From Clostridium fallax (GTDB taxonomy: Bacteria > Bacillota > Clostridia > Clostridiales > Clostridiaceae), in the NCBI RefSeq assembly GCF_900129365.1, contig NZ_FQVM01000006.1, positions 1 to 64,000 of the forward strand: a DNA stretch of 64,000 bases, in the 5' to 3' direction. Both the position numbers and the translations under genes were made by a program. The notes under the pieces are model-generated. The model saw nothing but the letters and a program-made list of their open reading frames with translations, searched no databases and was not told where the DNA came from. Below are positions 54,197 to 63,486 of this stretch, piece by piece. Every line of letters begins with the position of its first letter. Positions within the stretch are counted from its first letter, which is position 1.

Positions 54197-55654
54197 ATGT
54201 CTATGATGGGTAAGATAAAATCAATATTAACTACTGGAGCTAATAGTACTATGAATTTAGAAGAGATAATTCAAGAGGATATTAAAGATTGGAATACCTC
54301 TCAATCAAGACAGCTTATGTTAGATGGAGAAAGATATTACAAAGGTGATAGTGATATTCTTAAACGTAGACGAATGGCTATAGGGGAAGATGGTCAGTTA
54401 GAAGAAGTTAAAAACTTAGCTAATAATAAATTAGTACATAACTTTGTTAGAAAACTAGTAGACCAAAAGGTAGGATATTTATTATCAAAACCTTTAGCTA
54501 TTCAAACTAACAATATTCAATATAAAGATATACTAGATTATGTTTTTGATAAATCATTTATGAGATTACTTAAAAATCTAGGCAAAGATGCAATTAATAA
54601 AGGTATAGCGTGGGCACAGGTTTATTATAATGATGAAGGTAAACTAAGATTTAAAAGATTACCTAGTGAAGAGATAATTCCGTTATGGAAGGATTCAGAG
54701 CATACTAAATTAGATGCAGTTATTAGAGTATATCAAATAATAGTTTATGAAGGGCATACAAAAAAAACAGTAATTAAAGCAGAATATTGGGATACAGAAA
54801 AGGTATTAAGGTATGTAGAAGATAATGGTAAGTTAGTACCTGATGTTGAAGCGCCAGAAGATACAGGGCATTTTAGTATGGTAGATGATAAAGGAAATAA
54901 AAAGTCATTTACCTGGTCTAAAGTGCCTTTTGTATATTTTAAATATAATGATGAAGAGCAGCCGCTTATTAAGTTTGTTAAAAGCCTTGTTGATGATTAT
55001 GACAGAAATAAAAGTGACAATAGCAATAACTTAGAGGATCTTCCTAATTCTATTTATGTGCTTAAAGATTATGATGGTACAAACCTTGGAGAGTTTAGAA
55101 AGAATATGGCTTTGTATCGAGCAGTTAAAGTTACTGGTGATGGCGGAGTTGAAACAAGAAACTTAGAGATTAATGTTGAAGCTTATAAAACTCATATAGA
55201 ACAAACTAGAAAAGATATATATGAGTTTGGTAGGGGAGTAGATACTCAATCAGATAAGTTTGGCAATAGCCCAAGTGGTATTGCATTAAAGTTTTTATAT
55301 AATGATTTAGATTTAGACTGTAATATCATAGAAACAGAGTTCCAAGCTTCATTAGAATACTTACTATGGTTTATAAATCAGCATTTAATCAATACTAGAC
55401 AAGGTGATTTTACTAATGAAAATGTAGATTTTATATTTAATAGAGATACTCTTATAAATGAATCAGATAGTATTAGTAATTGTCAAAATTCAGTAGGTAT
55501 TATATCGAATGAAACTATAGTTTCTAACCATCCATGGTCCACTAAAGATGAACTAGACAAAATAAAAAAGGAAAAAGAAGATCAGCAAAGTGTTTATCCT
55601 AATTTTCAACTAAAGGATGATAGTACTGAAGGTGATGGTCTAAATGAAGAATAA
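54197..55654 (+). CDS. Portal protein (SPP1 gp6 type)
   Basis: A 485-residue portal. FVRKLVDQKVGYLLSKP and DVEAPEDTGH, plus the C-terminal acidic tail, fit the SPP1-type portal family, which forms the DNA entry ring at one capsid vertex. The ATG at 54197 is 8 bp after AAGGAGG. The C-terminus overlaps the MuF gene by 11 bp. Confidence 0.92.
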   Translation: MSMMGKIKSILTTGANSTMNLEEIIQEDIKDWNTSQSRQLMLDGERYYKGDSDILKRRRMAIGEDGQLEEVKNLANNKLVHNFVRKLVDQKVGYLLSKPLAIQTNNIQYKDILDYVFDKSFMRLLKNLGKDAINKGIAWAQVYYNDEGKLRFKRLPSEEIIPLWKDSEHTKLDAVIRVYQIIVYEGHTKKTVIKAEYWDTEKVLRYVEDNGKLVPDVEAPEDTGHFSMVDDKGNKKSFTWSKVPFVYFKYNDEEQPLIKFVKSLVDDYDRNKSDNSNNLEDLPNSIYVLKDYDGTNLGEFRKNMALYRAVKVTGDGGVETRNLEINVEAYKTHIEQTRKDIYEFGRGVDTQSDKFGNSPSGIALKFLYNDLDLDCNIIETEFQASLEYLLWFINQHLINTRQGDFTNENVDFIFNRDTLINESDSISNCQNSVGIISNETIVSNHPWSTKDELDKIKKEKEDQQSVYPNFQLKDDSTEGDGLNEE

Positions 55655-57254
55655 AGACTATTGGAAGAAGCGTTCAGAATCTATAGCTTCAATGCAGTAT
55701 AAGAAGGTTGACGATTATTTATTATCTATGCAACTTGAATATGATGAAGCATTAGCTAATATCAAAAAAGATATAGAATCATTTTATATAAGGTTTGCTA
55801 ATAATAATAGAATAAGTTTAAGTGAAGCTAATAAACTTTTAAATTCTAATCAATTATATGAATTTAAAATGGATTTAAAAGAGTTTACTAATAAGGCCAA
55901 AGATAATATAGATGGTAAATGGGAACAGGAACTTAATAATGTATCTTATAAAGTTAGAATAAGCAGACTACAAGCTTTACAAACACAACTTAATAATGAA
56001 ATAGAGAATTTATATTCTAAACAATATAAAGATGTTACAAGCCTTTTAAATGATGTATATGAAGATACTTATTATAGAAATATATATGAAGTTCAAAAGG
56101 GTTTAGGAGTTGGAGTAAATTTTGCTAAATTAGATTCTAATAAAATAGAAAAGACTATAAAAGAACCATGGAATGGAGATAATTATAGCAGTAGAATTTG
56201 GAGTAATAAATCTAAGTTAGCAATGGAATTACAAACTAATTTGGTACAGTCATTTATAAGAGGAGATAGCATTGATAAAACATCAAAGATAATAGCTAAT
56301 AGAATGAATGTATCTAAGAATAGAGCTAGAACCTTAGTTAATACTGAAAGTTCATATATAACTTCTAAAGCTACATTTGATAGCTACAGTGGAAGTGGTG
56401 TAGTTAAACAATATGAAATATTGGCTACTTTAGACTTAAGGACCTCTCAAATATGTAGGGAAATGGATGGTAAAGTATTTGATTTAAAAGATAAATTAAT
56501 AGGAATTACAGCTCCACCATTTCATCCTAATTGTAGAACTACTACAGTAGCATATTTTCCAGATAGCATAGATGAAGAAAGAATTGCTAGAGATAGTGAT
56601 GGTAATAATTATGTAGATGGAAATATGGATTATAAACAATGGTATGATAGGTATGTTAAAGGAAATCCTAAAGAAGAAGTAGCTGAAAAGAAAATAAAAA
56701 ATAAATCTAATGATATAAAACAGCATGAAAGATACAAAGAGATTTTAGGAGAAAATATTCCTAAATCTTTTGATAAGTTCCAAGAGTTAAAGTATAATAA
56801 TAAAGGAGATTGGGACAGAATATCATATAAATATAAGCTAGAAACTGTTTATAATTTAGATAGATTGAAGCATACAGAAAATTTTGCAAGTAAGAATGTA
56901 ATTAAACATATCCTTGAAGGTGAAATAAACAAAAGAGGTAAGGCAGTTGGATTTCATATGGAAAATATGCCAACTAAAAAAGGTGAAATTATAGAAGAAA
57001 CCAAAAGTAAAGTTAATAAAAATGGTATTTATAACGCAAAGGTAATTATTGAAGGTATACCTAAAATAGCAAAATCAACATTTTTCCCAATTGATATGAC
57101 GCCGCAAGAAATAGTTAATGCTATAAATGAGGCTTATTATTCTAGAATAGAAACTCCTACAAATGAATTTATAGGTAATACAAGCTATGGATTTAAAATA
57201 GGAATGTATTTAGATGATAAGGGCAATATAATGACAGCATATCCTAAATTTTAA
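55644..57254 (+). CDS. MuF minor head protein fused to an EndoU RNase toxin domain
   Basis: Residues about 1-300 are a SPP1 gp7/Mu F-type head morphogenesis protein: helical N-terminus, RTLVNTESSYITSKATF, then DLRTSQICREMDGKVF and PPFHPNCRTTT. After a Lys-rich linker (about 340-370) a new domain begins. Residues about 410-536 match bacterial EndoU ribonucleases: KHILEGE (His422), GFHMEN (His438), STFFP, NAINEAYY, GNTSYG (Thr513) and TAYP (Tyr533). EndoU domains cleave RNA in polymorphic toxins. A normal MuF protein ends about 200 residues earlier. Confidence 0.9.
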   Translation: MKNKDYWKKRSESIASMQYKKVDDYLLSMQLEYDEALANIKKDIESFYIRFANNNRISLSEANKLLNSNQLYEFKMDLKEFTNKAKDNIDGKWEQELNNVSYKVRISRLQALQTQLNNEIENLYSKQYKDVTSLLNDVYEDTYYRNIYEVQKGLGVGVNFAKLDSNKIEKTIKEPWNGDNYSSRIWSNKSKLAMELQTNLVQSFIRGDSIDKTSKIIANRMNVSKNRARTLVNTESSYITSKATFDSYSGSGVVKQYEILATLDLRTSQICREMDGKVFDLKDKLIGITAPPFHPNCRTTTVAYFPDSIDEERIARDSDGNNYVDGNMDYKQWYDRYVKGNPKEEVAEKKIKNKSNDIKQHERYKEILGENIPKSFDKFQELKYNNKGDWDRISYKYKLETVYNLDRLKHTENFASKNVIKHILEGEINKRGKAVGFHMENMPTKKGEIIEETKSKVNKNGIYNAKVIIEGIPKIAKSTFFPIDMTPQEIVNAINEAYYSRIETPTNEFIGNTSYGFKIGMYLDDKGNIMTAYPKF

Positions 57255-57266
57255 AGGAGTGATTAT

Positions 57267-57614
57267 ATGAAGTATAGATTTATTATTAAAGAGATATTTG
57301 GAAAGTTAGAATTGTTTATGTGTTTTGAAGATAAATATAAAATATTGAGTAATATATTTACTAGATCTGCTTTAGACATTGATAGTAAAGAAGAATGGTT
57401 AAAAACTATAGATGATACAATGAAAGGCGAGATTGAAAATGGAGATTTTGGAGTTCAAACAGGATTTGGAGCAGATGTAGGAAAAGAAAAAACAATAATA
57501 TATTGTGATTTTAGCGATGAAGAAGTTGAGATAACAACAGAGGAATTTAAGAAAATATCAGAGATATGGTTTGATAAGTTAGAAGAGTTTAATAAAAAAC
57601 AAAATATTAATTAA
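57267..57614 (+). CDS. Candidate immunity protein for the MuF-EndoU toxin
   Basis: A 115-residue protein directly downstream of the toxin-domain gene, 12 bp after its stop, with AAAGGAGTG before the ATG. It is clearly acidic (many Glu and Asp, C-terminal EEFKKISEIWFDKLEEF) and has no signal peptide or membrane segment, as expected of a cytosolic immunity protein. It is not a standard head gene in this position. No named immunity family is recognised, so the role rests on position and composition. Confidence 0.7.
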   Translation: MKYRFIIKEIFGKLELFMCFEDKYKILSNIFTRSALDIDSKEEWLKTIDDTMKGEIENGDFGVQTGFGADVGKEKTIIYCDFSDEEVEITTEEFKKISEIWFDKLEEFNKKQNIN

Positions 57615-57615
57615 T

Positions 57616-57651
57616 AAGCACTTACTAAGTAAAATAGTAGGTGCTTTTATT
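57616..57651 (+). terminator. Terminator or attenuator after the toxin-immunity pair
   Basis: AAGCACTTACTA pairs with TAGTAGGTGCTT (one G-U pair), followed by TTAT. It lies inside the head operon, so partial read-through must be allowed. Confidence 0.75.
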
Positions 57652-57680
57652 ATTAATAAAATTAAGAAAGGAATGATAAT

Positions 57681-58286
57681 ATGTCAAAGTTAAGTGAAAT
57701 ATTAGGAGAACATTTTAAACAAATACCTGAAGAATTACAAACTAAATATAAGGATATAGATTTAGTTGATAGTTCAAATTATGTTGATAAAGAAAAGTTT
57801 GATACTTTAAATCAGCAACTTAAAACAGCTAATGATACTATTACTACTTTAAAGAAAGATAATAAGGACAATGAAACTTTACAAACTAAAGTAGGAGAGT
57901 ATGAAACTAAAGTTAAAGATTATGAAAACAAAATAAAAGAAATGCAATTTAATTACGCATTGGAAAAAGCTTTAGGTAAAGCTGGAGCAAAGAATAGTAA
58001 GGCAGTTAAAGCTTTATTAAATAACGAAAATATAAAATTAGATGGTGAAACATTAATAGGATTAGATGAACAGCTAAAAGGCTTAAAAACATCTGATCCT
58101 TATTTATTTTCAGAAGAGCAAAAAACTAAGTTCACAGGAATAAAACCTACAGATGGAATTAAAGTATCTCAAGGATATAATCCATGGAAAAAAGATTCTT
58201 TTAATTTAACAGAGCAAGGAAAAATATTTAAAGAAAATCCAGAACAGGCTAAGCAATTGGCATCTGAAGCTGGAGTAAATATATAA
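57681..58286 (+). CDS. Phage scaffold protein (GP20 family)
   Basis: A 201-residue protein whose residues about 35-95 form a coiled coil (KTANDTITTLKKDNKDNE and following), then the conserved ALEKALGKAGAKN and a C-terminal NPWKKDSFNLTEQGKI. This is the phage minor structural GP20/scaffold family that guides capsid assembly. It lies directly before the major capsid gene. Confidence 0.9.
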   Translation: MSKLSEILGEHFKQIPEELQTKYKDIDLVDSSNYVDKEKFDTLNQQLKTANDTITTLKKDNKDNETLQTKVGEYETKVKDYENKIKEMQFNYALEKALGKAGAKNSKAVKALLNNENIKLDGETLIGLDEQLKGLKTSDPYLFSEEQKTKFTGIKPTDGIKVSQGYNPWKKDSFNLTEQGKIFKENPEQAKQLASEAGVNI

Positions 58287-58307
58287 GAAAAGGAAAGGTG
58301 ATAAAAT

Positions 58308-59273
58308 ATGGGAACAAAATTAAGTGATGTTATAGTACCAGAATTATTTAATCCATATGTAATAAATAAAACAATGGAGAAGTCAGCACTGATACAGAGT
58401 GGAATTATAACAAATAACAGTGAATTTGATAGTCTAGCGTCACAAGCAAGTCCACTAATTAATATGCCATTTTTTGAAGATTTAACAGGAGAATCAGAGC
58501 AAATAATTGAAGATGGAGATTTAGAAGCTGCTAAGATTACTTCTAAAAAAGATGTCGCAGCAATCCTTAGAAGGGCAAAAATGTGGAGTGCAACAGATTT
58601 ATCAGCAGCAATGTCAGGTAAAGATCCTATGGGAGCAATAGGACAATTAGTTTCAGGATTCTGGGCAAGAGATATGCAGAAGGAGTTAATAGCAATTCTT
58701 AATGGTATATTCAGTGCTACAAGTATGAAAGATAATTTACTTGATATATCATCTTTAGAAGGAGATAAAGCTAAATGGAGTGCTAGTGCATTTATAGATG
58801 CTCAACAAAAGCTAGGAGATGCACAAGAATTATTAACTGGTGTTATGATGCATAGTGCAGTTAAATCAGAACTTAAAAAGCAGAATTTAATTCAAACTAT
58901 AAGACCTTCTGATAGTCCAGAATTTGATGTTTATCAAGATAAAAGAGTTATAGTAGATGATGGTTGCCCAGTAGATTCAAGTGGAATATATACTACTTAT
59001 TTATTTGGACAAGGTGCCATTGCATTAGGTAACGGTAATCCAGTAGGATTTGTACCAACTGAAACTGATAGAGATAAGAAAAAAGGTTCAGGAGTAGATT
59101 ACTTAATTAATAGAAAAACATATATTTTACATCCAAGAGGAATTAAATTTACAAATACCAAAGTTGCTAAAACAGAGGGACCAAGTAGAGCTGAATTAAA
59201 AGAAAAGACTAACTGGGAAAGAGTATATGAACCTAAGCAAATAAGAATAGTAGCATTTAAGCATAAAATATAA
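58308..59273 (+). CDS. Major capsid protein
   Basis: A 321-residue protein starting MGTKLSDVIVPELFNPYV, then MPFFEDLTGESEQIIEDGDL and AKMWSATDLSAAMSG. These match the clostridial/PBSX-like phage coat protein family with an HK97-type fold. It lies after the scaffold gene. The ATG has an AAAGGTG site. Confidence 0.9.
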   Translation: MGTKLSDVIVPELFNPYVINKTMEKSALIQSGIITNNSEFDSLASQASPLINMPFFEDLTGESEQIIEDGDLEAAKITSKKDVAAILRRAKMWSATDLSAAMSGKDPMGAIGQLVSGFWARDMQKELIAILNGIFSATSMKDNLLDISSLEGDKAKWSASAFIDAQQKLGDAQELLTGVMMHSAVKSELKKQNLIQTIRPSDSPEFDVYQDKRVIVDDGCPVDSSGIYTTYLFGQGAIALGNGNPVGFVPTETDRDKKKGSGVDYLINRKTYILHPRGIKFTNTKVAKTEGPSRAELKEKTNWERVYEPKQIRIVAFKHKI

Positions 59274-59285
59274 GAAGGTGTAATT

Positions 59286-59630
59286 ATGCTTAAACTTGAT
59301 AAATTAAAAAGTCTTTTAGGTATATCATTAGATGATAACACTAAGGATGTTTATTTAGAATTTGTATTAGATGATGTGTTTCAGATAATAAAAGATTATT
59401 GTAATATAAAAGAAGTCCCAGAAGAATTAAATAATATAGTTATAAAAATGGCTATAGATTCATATAGAAATCAGAACTTAGGGGAAGAAGAAACACCTCT
59501 AGGTTCTATTTCTTCTATAAGTGAAGGTGATATATCAATAAGTTACAGAAGTTCAGAAAATGAATTTAAAGATAATTTACTTAAGGATTATAAATCTCAA
59601 CTTAATAAATATAGGAAGTTGGTGTGGTAA
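59286..59630 (+). CDS. Head-tail connector protein (gp6-like)
   Basis: A 114-residue helical protein (LKSLLGISLDDNTKDVYLEF), with the C-terminal YRSSENEFKDNLLKDY. Its place right after the capsid gene and its size match phage head-tail adaptor proteins. The stop overlaps the next start. Confidence 0.8.
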   Translation: MLKLDKLKSLLGISLDDNTKDVYLEFVLDDVFQIIKDYCNIKEVPEELNNIVIKMAIDSYRNQNLGEEETPLGSISSISEGDISISYRSSENEFKDNLLKDYKSQLNKYRKLVW

Positions 59631-60004
59631 TGCTAAATAAAGCACTTAAACAAGCTAAAAAAGTAGTAGAAAGTCTGTATGATTGTAAATGCATCATAAC
59701 TGGTGGTAAAGAAAAGATTAAGGATCCTGTTACCAAAGAAACTAAATTGGTATCTAAAATGAAATATGAAAATAAGCCTTGTAAAGTATCAAAACAAACT
59801 CTGAGTAAAAATAGTCAGAGTGATACTATAAATCAAGTTGCTTATGAGCTTAAGCTTTTTTTAGGTCCAGAATTAACTATTAATCAAGGTGATACCATAA
59901 CAGTTTTAAATAAATTTGGAGAAAAAGAATTATATAAAGCTGGAGAAGGATTTAAATATAATACACATCAAGAGATTATTTTAAGTAAAGAGGGTAAAGC
60001 TTAA
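59630..60004 (+). CDS. Head completion/connector protein
   Basis: A 124-residue protein in the place of the SPP1 gp16-like stopper. SKMKYENKPCKVSKQTLSK and LFLGPELTINQGDTITV suggest a beta-rich fold. ATG at 59630 overlaps the preceding TAA by one base; an upstream GTG is less likely. Assignment is by position and general pattern. Confidence 0.72.
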   Translation: MLNKALKQAKKVVESLYDCKCIITGGKEKIKDPVTKETKLVSKMKYENKPCKVSKQTLSKNSQSDTINQVAYELKLFLGPELTINQGDTITVLNKFGEKELYKAGEGFKYNTHQEIILSKEGKA

Positions 60005-60435
60005 TGAGTAAATTAGGTAGCTTTGATTATTCACAGTTTAAGAATATGGCAAATAGTTTTCAAAAAGCTTTAGATGAAAGAATAATTGAAAGATGGATAA
60101 GAGAATTCCTATTAGAAATGGCTTTTAGAGCTGAAAGAAAAATAAAAAAACGTACTCCAGTTGGAGTTTATTCTAATAAAGCAGGAGGAAATTTAAGACG
60201 TAACTGGCAAGTAAGCAATGTAGAAAAAAAGGGTAATTCTTATGTGGTAGAAATATTTAATAATACTGAATATGCTTCATTTGTTGAGTATGGTCATAGG
60301 ACTAGAAATCATAAAGGTTGGGTAGAGGGTAGATTTATGGCCACAATATCTATGCAAGAAATAGAGAGGCAACTACCTAAGTTTTTAGAGAATAAGCAAG
60401 TAGAATTATTAAATCAAATACTAAATGGTAGGTAA
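60004..60435 (+). CDS. HK97 gp10-like tail component
   Basis: A 143-residue protein. ERKIKKRTPVGVYSNKAGG, LRRNWQVSN and ASFVEYGHRTRNHKGW are typical of the HK97 gp10/tail-completion family, where YGHRTR is a hallmark. It overlaps the preceding gene by one base. Confidence 0.87.
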   Translation: MSKLGSFDYSQFKNMANSFQKALDERIIERWIREFLLEMAFRAERKIKKRTPVGVYSNKAGGNLRRNWQVSNVEKKGNSYVVEIFNNTEYASFVEYGHRTRNHKGWVEGRFMATISMQEIERQLPKFLENKQVELLNQILNGR

Positions 60436-60440
60436 CAAAC

Positions 60441-60875
60441 ATGATAACTAATGATTTGAAAATAGGGATTAATAATACTTTAGATAAAGAATTTCCTAAC
60501 ATAAATATATATGGTGAAGAGATAGTACAAGGTTTTGAGGAGCCTTGTTTTTTTATTAAGATTTTAGATTCAGAACAGAATAAAGAATTAAATAAAAGAT
60601 ACAAAAGATATATCTCATTTGATATTCATTATTTTAGTGATAAAGAAGATATAAATTCAGATTGCTTAGATATGGCTGATAAATTTTATGAATTACTTGA
60701 GTATATAGAAGTTAATGGAGATTTATATAGAACTATGAATATGAAACATGAAGTTGTAGATAGTGTTTTACATTTTTATTTGAATTTTAATTTTACTGTT
60801 ATTAAGAAAGATAAGGCTGTTGATTCAGTTAAAATGCAAAAATTAACACAGGAGGTAGTAGAAAAGAATGGATGA
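60441..60875 (+). CDS. Tail terminator-like protein (DUF6838 type)
   Basis: A 144-residue protein with a gpU-like pattern (GEEIVQGFEEPCFFIK, KRYISFDIHYF, LHFYLNFNF) found before the sheath gene in clostridial myophages. The function is inferred from gene order. It overlaps the next small ORF by 8 bp. Confidence 0.78.
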   Translation: MITNDLKIGINNTLDKEFPNINIYGEEIVQGFEEPCFFIKILDSEQNKELNKRYKRYISFDIHYFSDKEDINSDCLDMADKFYELLEYIEVNGDLYRTMNMKHEVVDSVLHFYLNFNFTVIKKDKAVDSVKMQKLTQEVVEKNG

Positions 60876-61029
60876 AAATAAGTTCACTAAAGAACAAATA
60901 TTAGAATCTAAACAGTTTTCTGTAATTGAAAAAGATATTTTACAAACTCTTTTAAATGAAAATGAGCAATATTCAATTGAAGAATCTAAAGAAAAATTAA
61001 AAGAGTTTAATGAAAAGGAAGTGAATTAA
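60868..61029 (+). CDS. Small phage protein before the tail sheath gene
   Basis: A 53-residue acidic, Lys/Glu-rich helical protein starting MDENKFTKEQILESK. The start overlaps the tail terminator gene, with GGAGG 16 bp upstream, and the stop is followed directly by the sheath ATG. Clostridial myophages often carry a similar small gene here. No function is known. Confidence 0.7.
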   Translation: MDENKFTKEQILESKQFSVIEKDILQTLLNENEQYSIEESKEKLKEFNEKEVN

Positions 61030-62337
61030 ATGGCAGGTGGAACATGGACCAAACAAAATAAAATTAGACCAGGAGCATATATAAATTTTAGATCTAAAAA
61101 AGAAACAATATCACCTATGGGTGAAAGAGGTATTGTAACACTTCCATTAAGTTTACCATGGGGACCTGAAAAGAAGATTATTACTATACATGCTGATGAT
61201 GATTTATCTTCTGTACTAGGTATAAATATAACTGATGAAAGTGTACTTTTAATAAGAGAAGCTTTTAAGAGAGCTAAAACATTATTACTTTATAGACTTA
61301 ATGAAGGAAAAAAAGCTACTGCAACCTTAGATAATTTAACTGTAAATGCTAAATATACTGGAACTAAAGGAAATAACATTACTATAGTAATTCAAAAAAA
61401 TATAGATGAAGCTTCAATATTTGAAGTAATAACTATGTTTGAAAATAATAAGATTGATAGGCAGTTAGTAAAGTCAATATCAGAATTAAAAGGTAATGAT
61501 TATGTTGAATTTAAAGGTAGTGAATTAAAGGTAACTGCTGGATTACCACTTACAGGTGGAGAAGATGGAACAGTTACTAATCAAAATTATACAGATTATT
61601 TAGCAGCAGTTGAAGCTTATGAATGGGTTACAATGGGTATTCCAACCAAAGATGCATCTATAAAATCTATAGCTACAACCTTTATAAAAAGACTTAGAGA
61701 ACAGGAAGGAAAAAAAGTACAGGTAGTTTTAGAAAATTACCCACAAGCAGATTTTGAAGGTGTTATAAGTGTTAAAAATGGTGTTTTACTAGAAAATATA
61801 GAAATAACATCAGATAAAGCAGTGGCGTTTGTAGCTGGAGCAACTGCTGGAGCTACTGTAAATCAATCTAATACTTATTCAGTTTATGATGGTGCTATTG
61901 ATGTAAATACTAGATATACAAATAAAGAAATTATAGAAGCATTAAAAAATGGCGAAATAGTATTTACTATAAATAACGGTAAAGTAGTAATTGAACAGGA
62001 TATAAATACTCTTAAGTCATTTAATGATATTAAATCAAAGGATTATAGAAAAAATAGAGTTATAAGAACATTAGATGAAGTAAATAATTCTATAAAATCT
62101 ATATGGGATTTAAATTATATAGGTAAGGGTAATAACAATAATGATGGAAGAAATTTATTCAAAAAAGATATAATTAAACTTTTGGAAGTTTTACAGGGTA
62201 AAAATGCATTAGAGAATGTTGTACCAGAGGATGTTGTAGTTTTACAAGGAGAAGAGAAAGATTCTGTTATTGCCAATATAGGAGTTCAACCTATAGATTC
62301 TCCTGAAAAATTATATATGAATGTGGAGGTGAGATAG
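61030..62337 (+). CDS. Tail sheath protein (XkdK-like)
   Basis: A 435-residue protein: MAGGTWTKQNKIRPGAYINF, GIVTLPLSLPWGP, LPLTGGEDG, and the C-terminal RVIRTLDEVNNSIKS and IQPIDSPEKLYM-like ending (GVQPIDSPEKLYMNVEV). This is the sheath protein of contractile tails and identifies the prophage as a myovirus or related tailocin. It starts right after the preceding stop. Confidence 0.94.
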   Translation: MAGGTWTKQNKIRPGAYINFRSKKETISPMGERGIVTLPLSLPWGPEKKIITIHADDDLSSVLGINITDESVLLIREAFKRAKTLLLYRLNEGKKATATLDNLTVNAKYTGTKGNNITIVIQKNIDEASIFEVITMFENNKIDRQLVKSISELKGNDYVEFKGSELKVTAGLPLTGGEDGTVTNQNYTDYLAAVEAYEWVTMGIPTKDASIKSIATTFIKRLREQEGKKVQVVLENYPQADFEGVISVKNGVLLENIEITSDKAVAFVAGATAGATVNQSNTYSVYDGAIDVNTRYTNKEIIEALKNGEIVFTINNGKVVIEQDINTLKSFNDIKSKDYRKNRVIRTLDEVNNSIKSIWDLNYIGKGNNNNDGRNLFKKDIIKLLEVLQGKNALENVVPEDVVVLQGEEKDSVIANIGVQPIDSPEKLYMNVEVR

Positions 62338-62338
62338 C

Positions 62339-62809
62339 ATGTCTTATATGAAGTTTAGTGATACTATAAGTGGACAAGAAGCTAGAGCTTATATAACCAT
62401 AGATGGAAGAAATGAAGAACTATTCTATGCAAAAAAAGTAGAAGCTAAAGTTAAGAAAAAGAAAACAGAAGGTAAGACTTTAGGTAAAAGAGGTACACAG
62501 CATAAAGCTGCTGGATGGAGTGGAGAGGGAACTCTTACAGTTCATTACGCAACATCTTTGTTCAGAGAAATTATGATTAAATATATGAAAACAGGTGTAG
62601 ATACTTATTTTGATATGGCAGTAACTAATGAAGATCCAACAAGTACCATAGGTAAGCAAACAACTATATTAAAAGATTGTAATCTAGATGAAGTGCCTAT
62701 GGCCTTATTAGATATTGATAAAGAAGTTTTAGAAGAAGATATGGCATTTACATTTGAAGATGTAGATTTATTAGATAAATTTAATAAACCAAAGAAATTT
62801 GGAGAATAA
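62339..62809 (+). CDS. Tail tube protein (XkdM-like)
   Basis: A 156-residue beta-rich protein: MSYMKFSDTISGQEARAYIT, KTLGKRGTQHKAAGW and GTLTVHYATSLFREI. It forms the inner tail tube within the sheath. It starts 1 bp after the sheath stop, behind GGAGGTGAG. Confidence 0.93.
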   Translation: MSYMKFSDTISGQEARAYITIDGRNEELFYAKKVEAKVKKKKTEGKTLGKRGTQHKAAGWSGEGTLTVHYATSLFREIMIKYMKTGVDTYFDMAVTNEDPTSTIGKQTTILKDCNLDEVPMALLDIDKEVLEEDMAFTFEDVDLLDKFNKPKKFGE

Positions 62810-62841
62810 AAAAATAATAAAATAGTAGGAGTGAATTAATA

Positions 62842-63425
62842 ATGGGACAATTCGAAGAGTTTTTAATAGATAGTTTTGAGGAAACAGAAGAAATAGAAAA
62901 GGAAATAACTTTAGGTGGAAAGAAAAGAAAAATGAAATTTAGACCTATAAGTGCTGAAAAGGGTGATGAAATAAGAAAGAAATGCAGAAATATTAGCTTT
63001 ATAAAAGGGCAGAAAATTGCTGAAACTAACCAGGATAAATATACAGCTAATCTAATTATAGAAACAACAGTATGTCCTGATTTAAAAAATGCTGAACTTC
63101 AGGCTAACTGGGGTGTTATGGGAGCAGAAGCTCTTTTAAATGCTATGAAATCAAAAATGATGGATGGTGAGTATGCTGAATGGTCTAGTATTGTAAGTAC
63201 TGTAAATGGCTATGATAAAAATATGAAGGAGTTAATGGAAGAAGCAAAAAACTAATAAAAGGAGATGATGGTGAAGCTGTCTATGCTCACTATGCTCTCC
63301 ATAAACTTAAAATACTTCCTAGTACATTAGTTAAAATGTCAAGAGAGGAAAAAGCTTTTATATATGCCAGTATTGATTTAAAAGTCGAATTAGAAAGTAA
63401 ATCCATGAAAAAGATAAAATATTAG
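62842..63425 (+). CDS. Tail assembly chaperone with programmed -1 frameshift (XkdN-like)
   Basis: The zero-frame product of 137 residues (FRPISAEKGDEIRKKC) ends at TAA 63253-63255. The sequence just before it is A-AAA-AAC (63246-63252) in the correct phase for -1 slippage. The -1 frame is then open for about 57 codons to TAG at 63423, encoding LIKGDDGEAVYAHYALHKL and continuing. The fused product would be about 194 residues. This matches the gpG/gpGT frameshift of tailed phages, and the second frame has no start of its own. Confidence 0.88.
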
Positions 63426-63432
63426 TATAATA

Positions 63433-63461
63433 TTGAGATTTTAGACAATATTTGCTATTAT
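63433..63461 (+). promoter_or_regulatory. Candidate promoter before the membrane-anchored gene
   Basis: TTGAGA and TATTAT are separated by 17 bp, 25 bp before the next start codon, inside the late operon. Confidence 0.6.
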
Positions 63462-63486
63462 TAGATTTAGAAATGGGGTGTACTTT

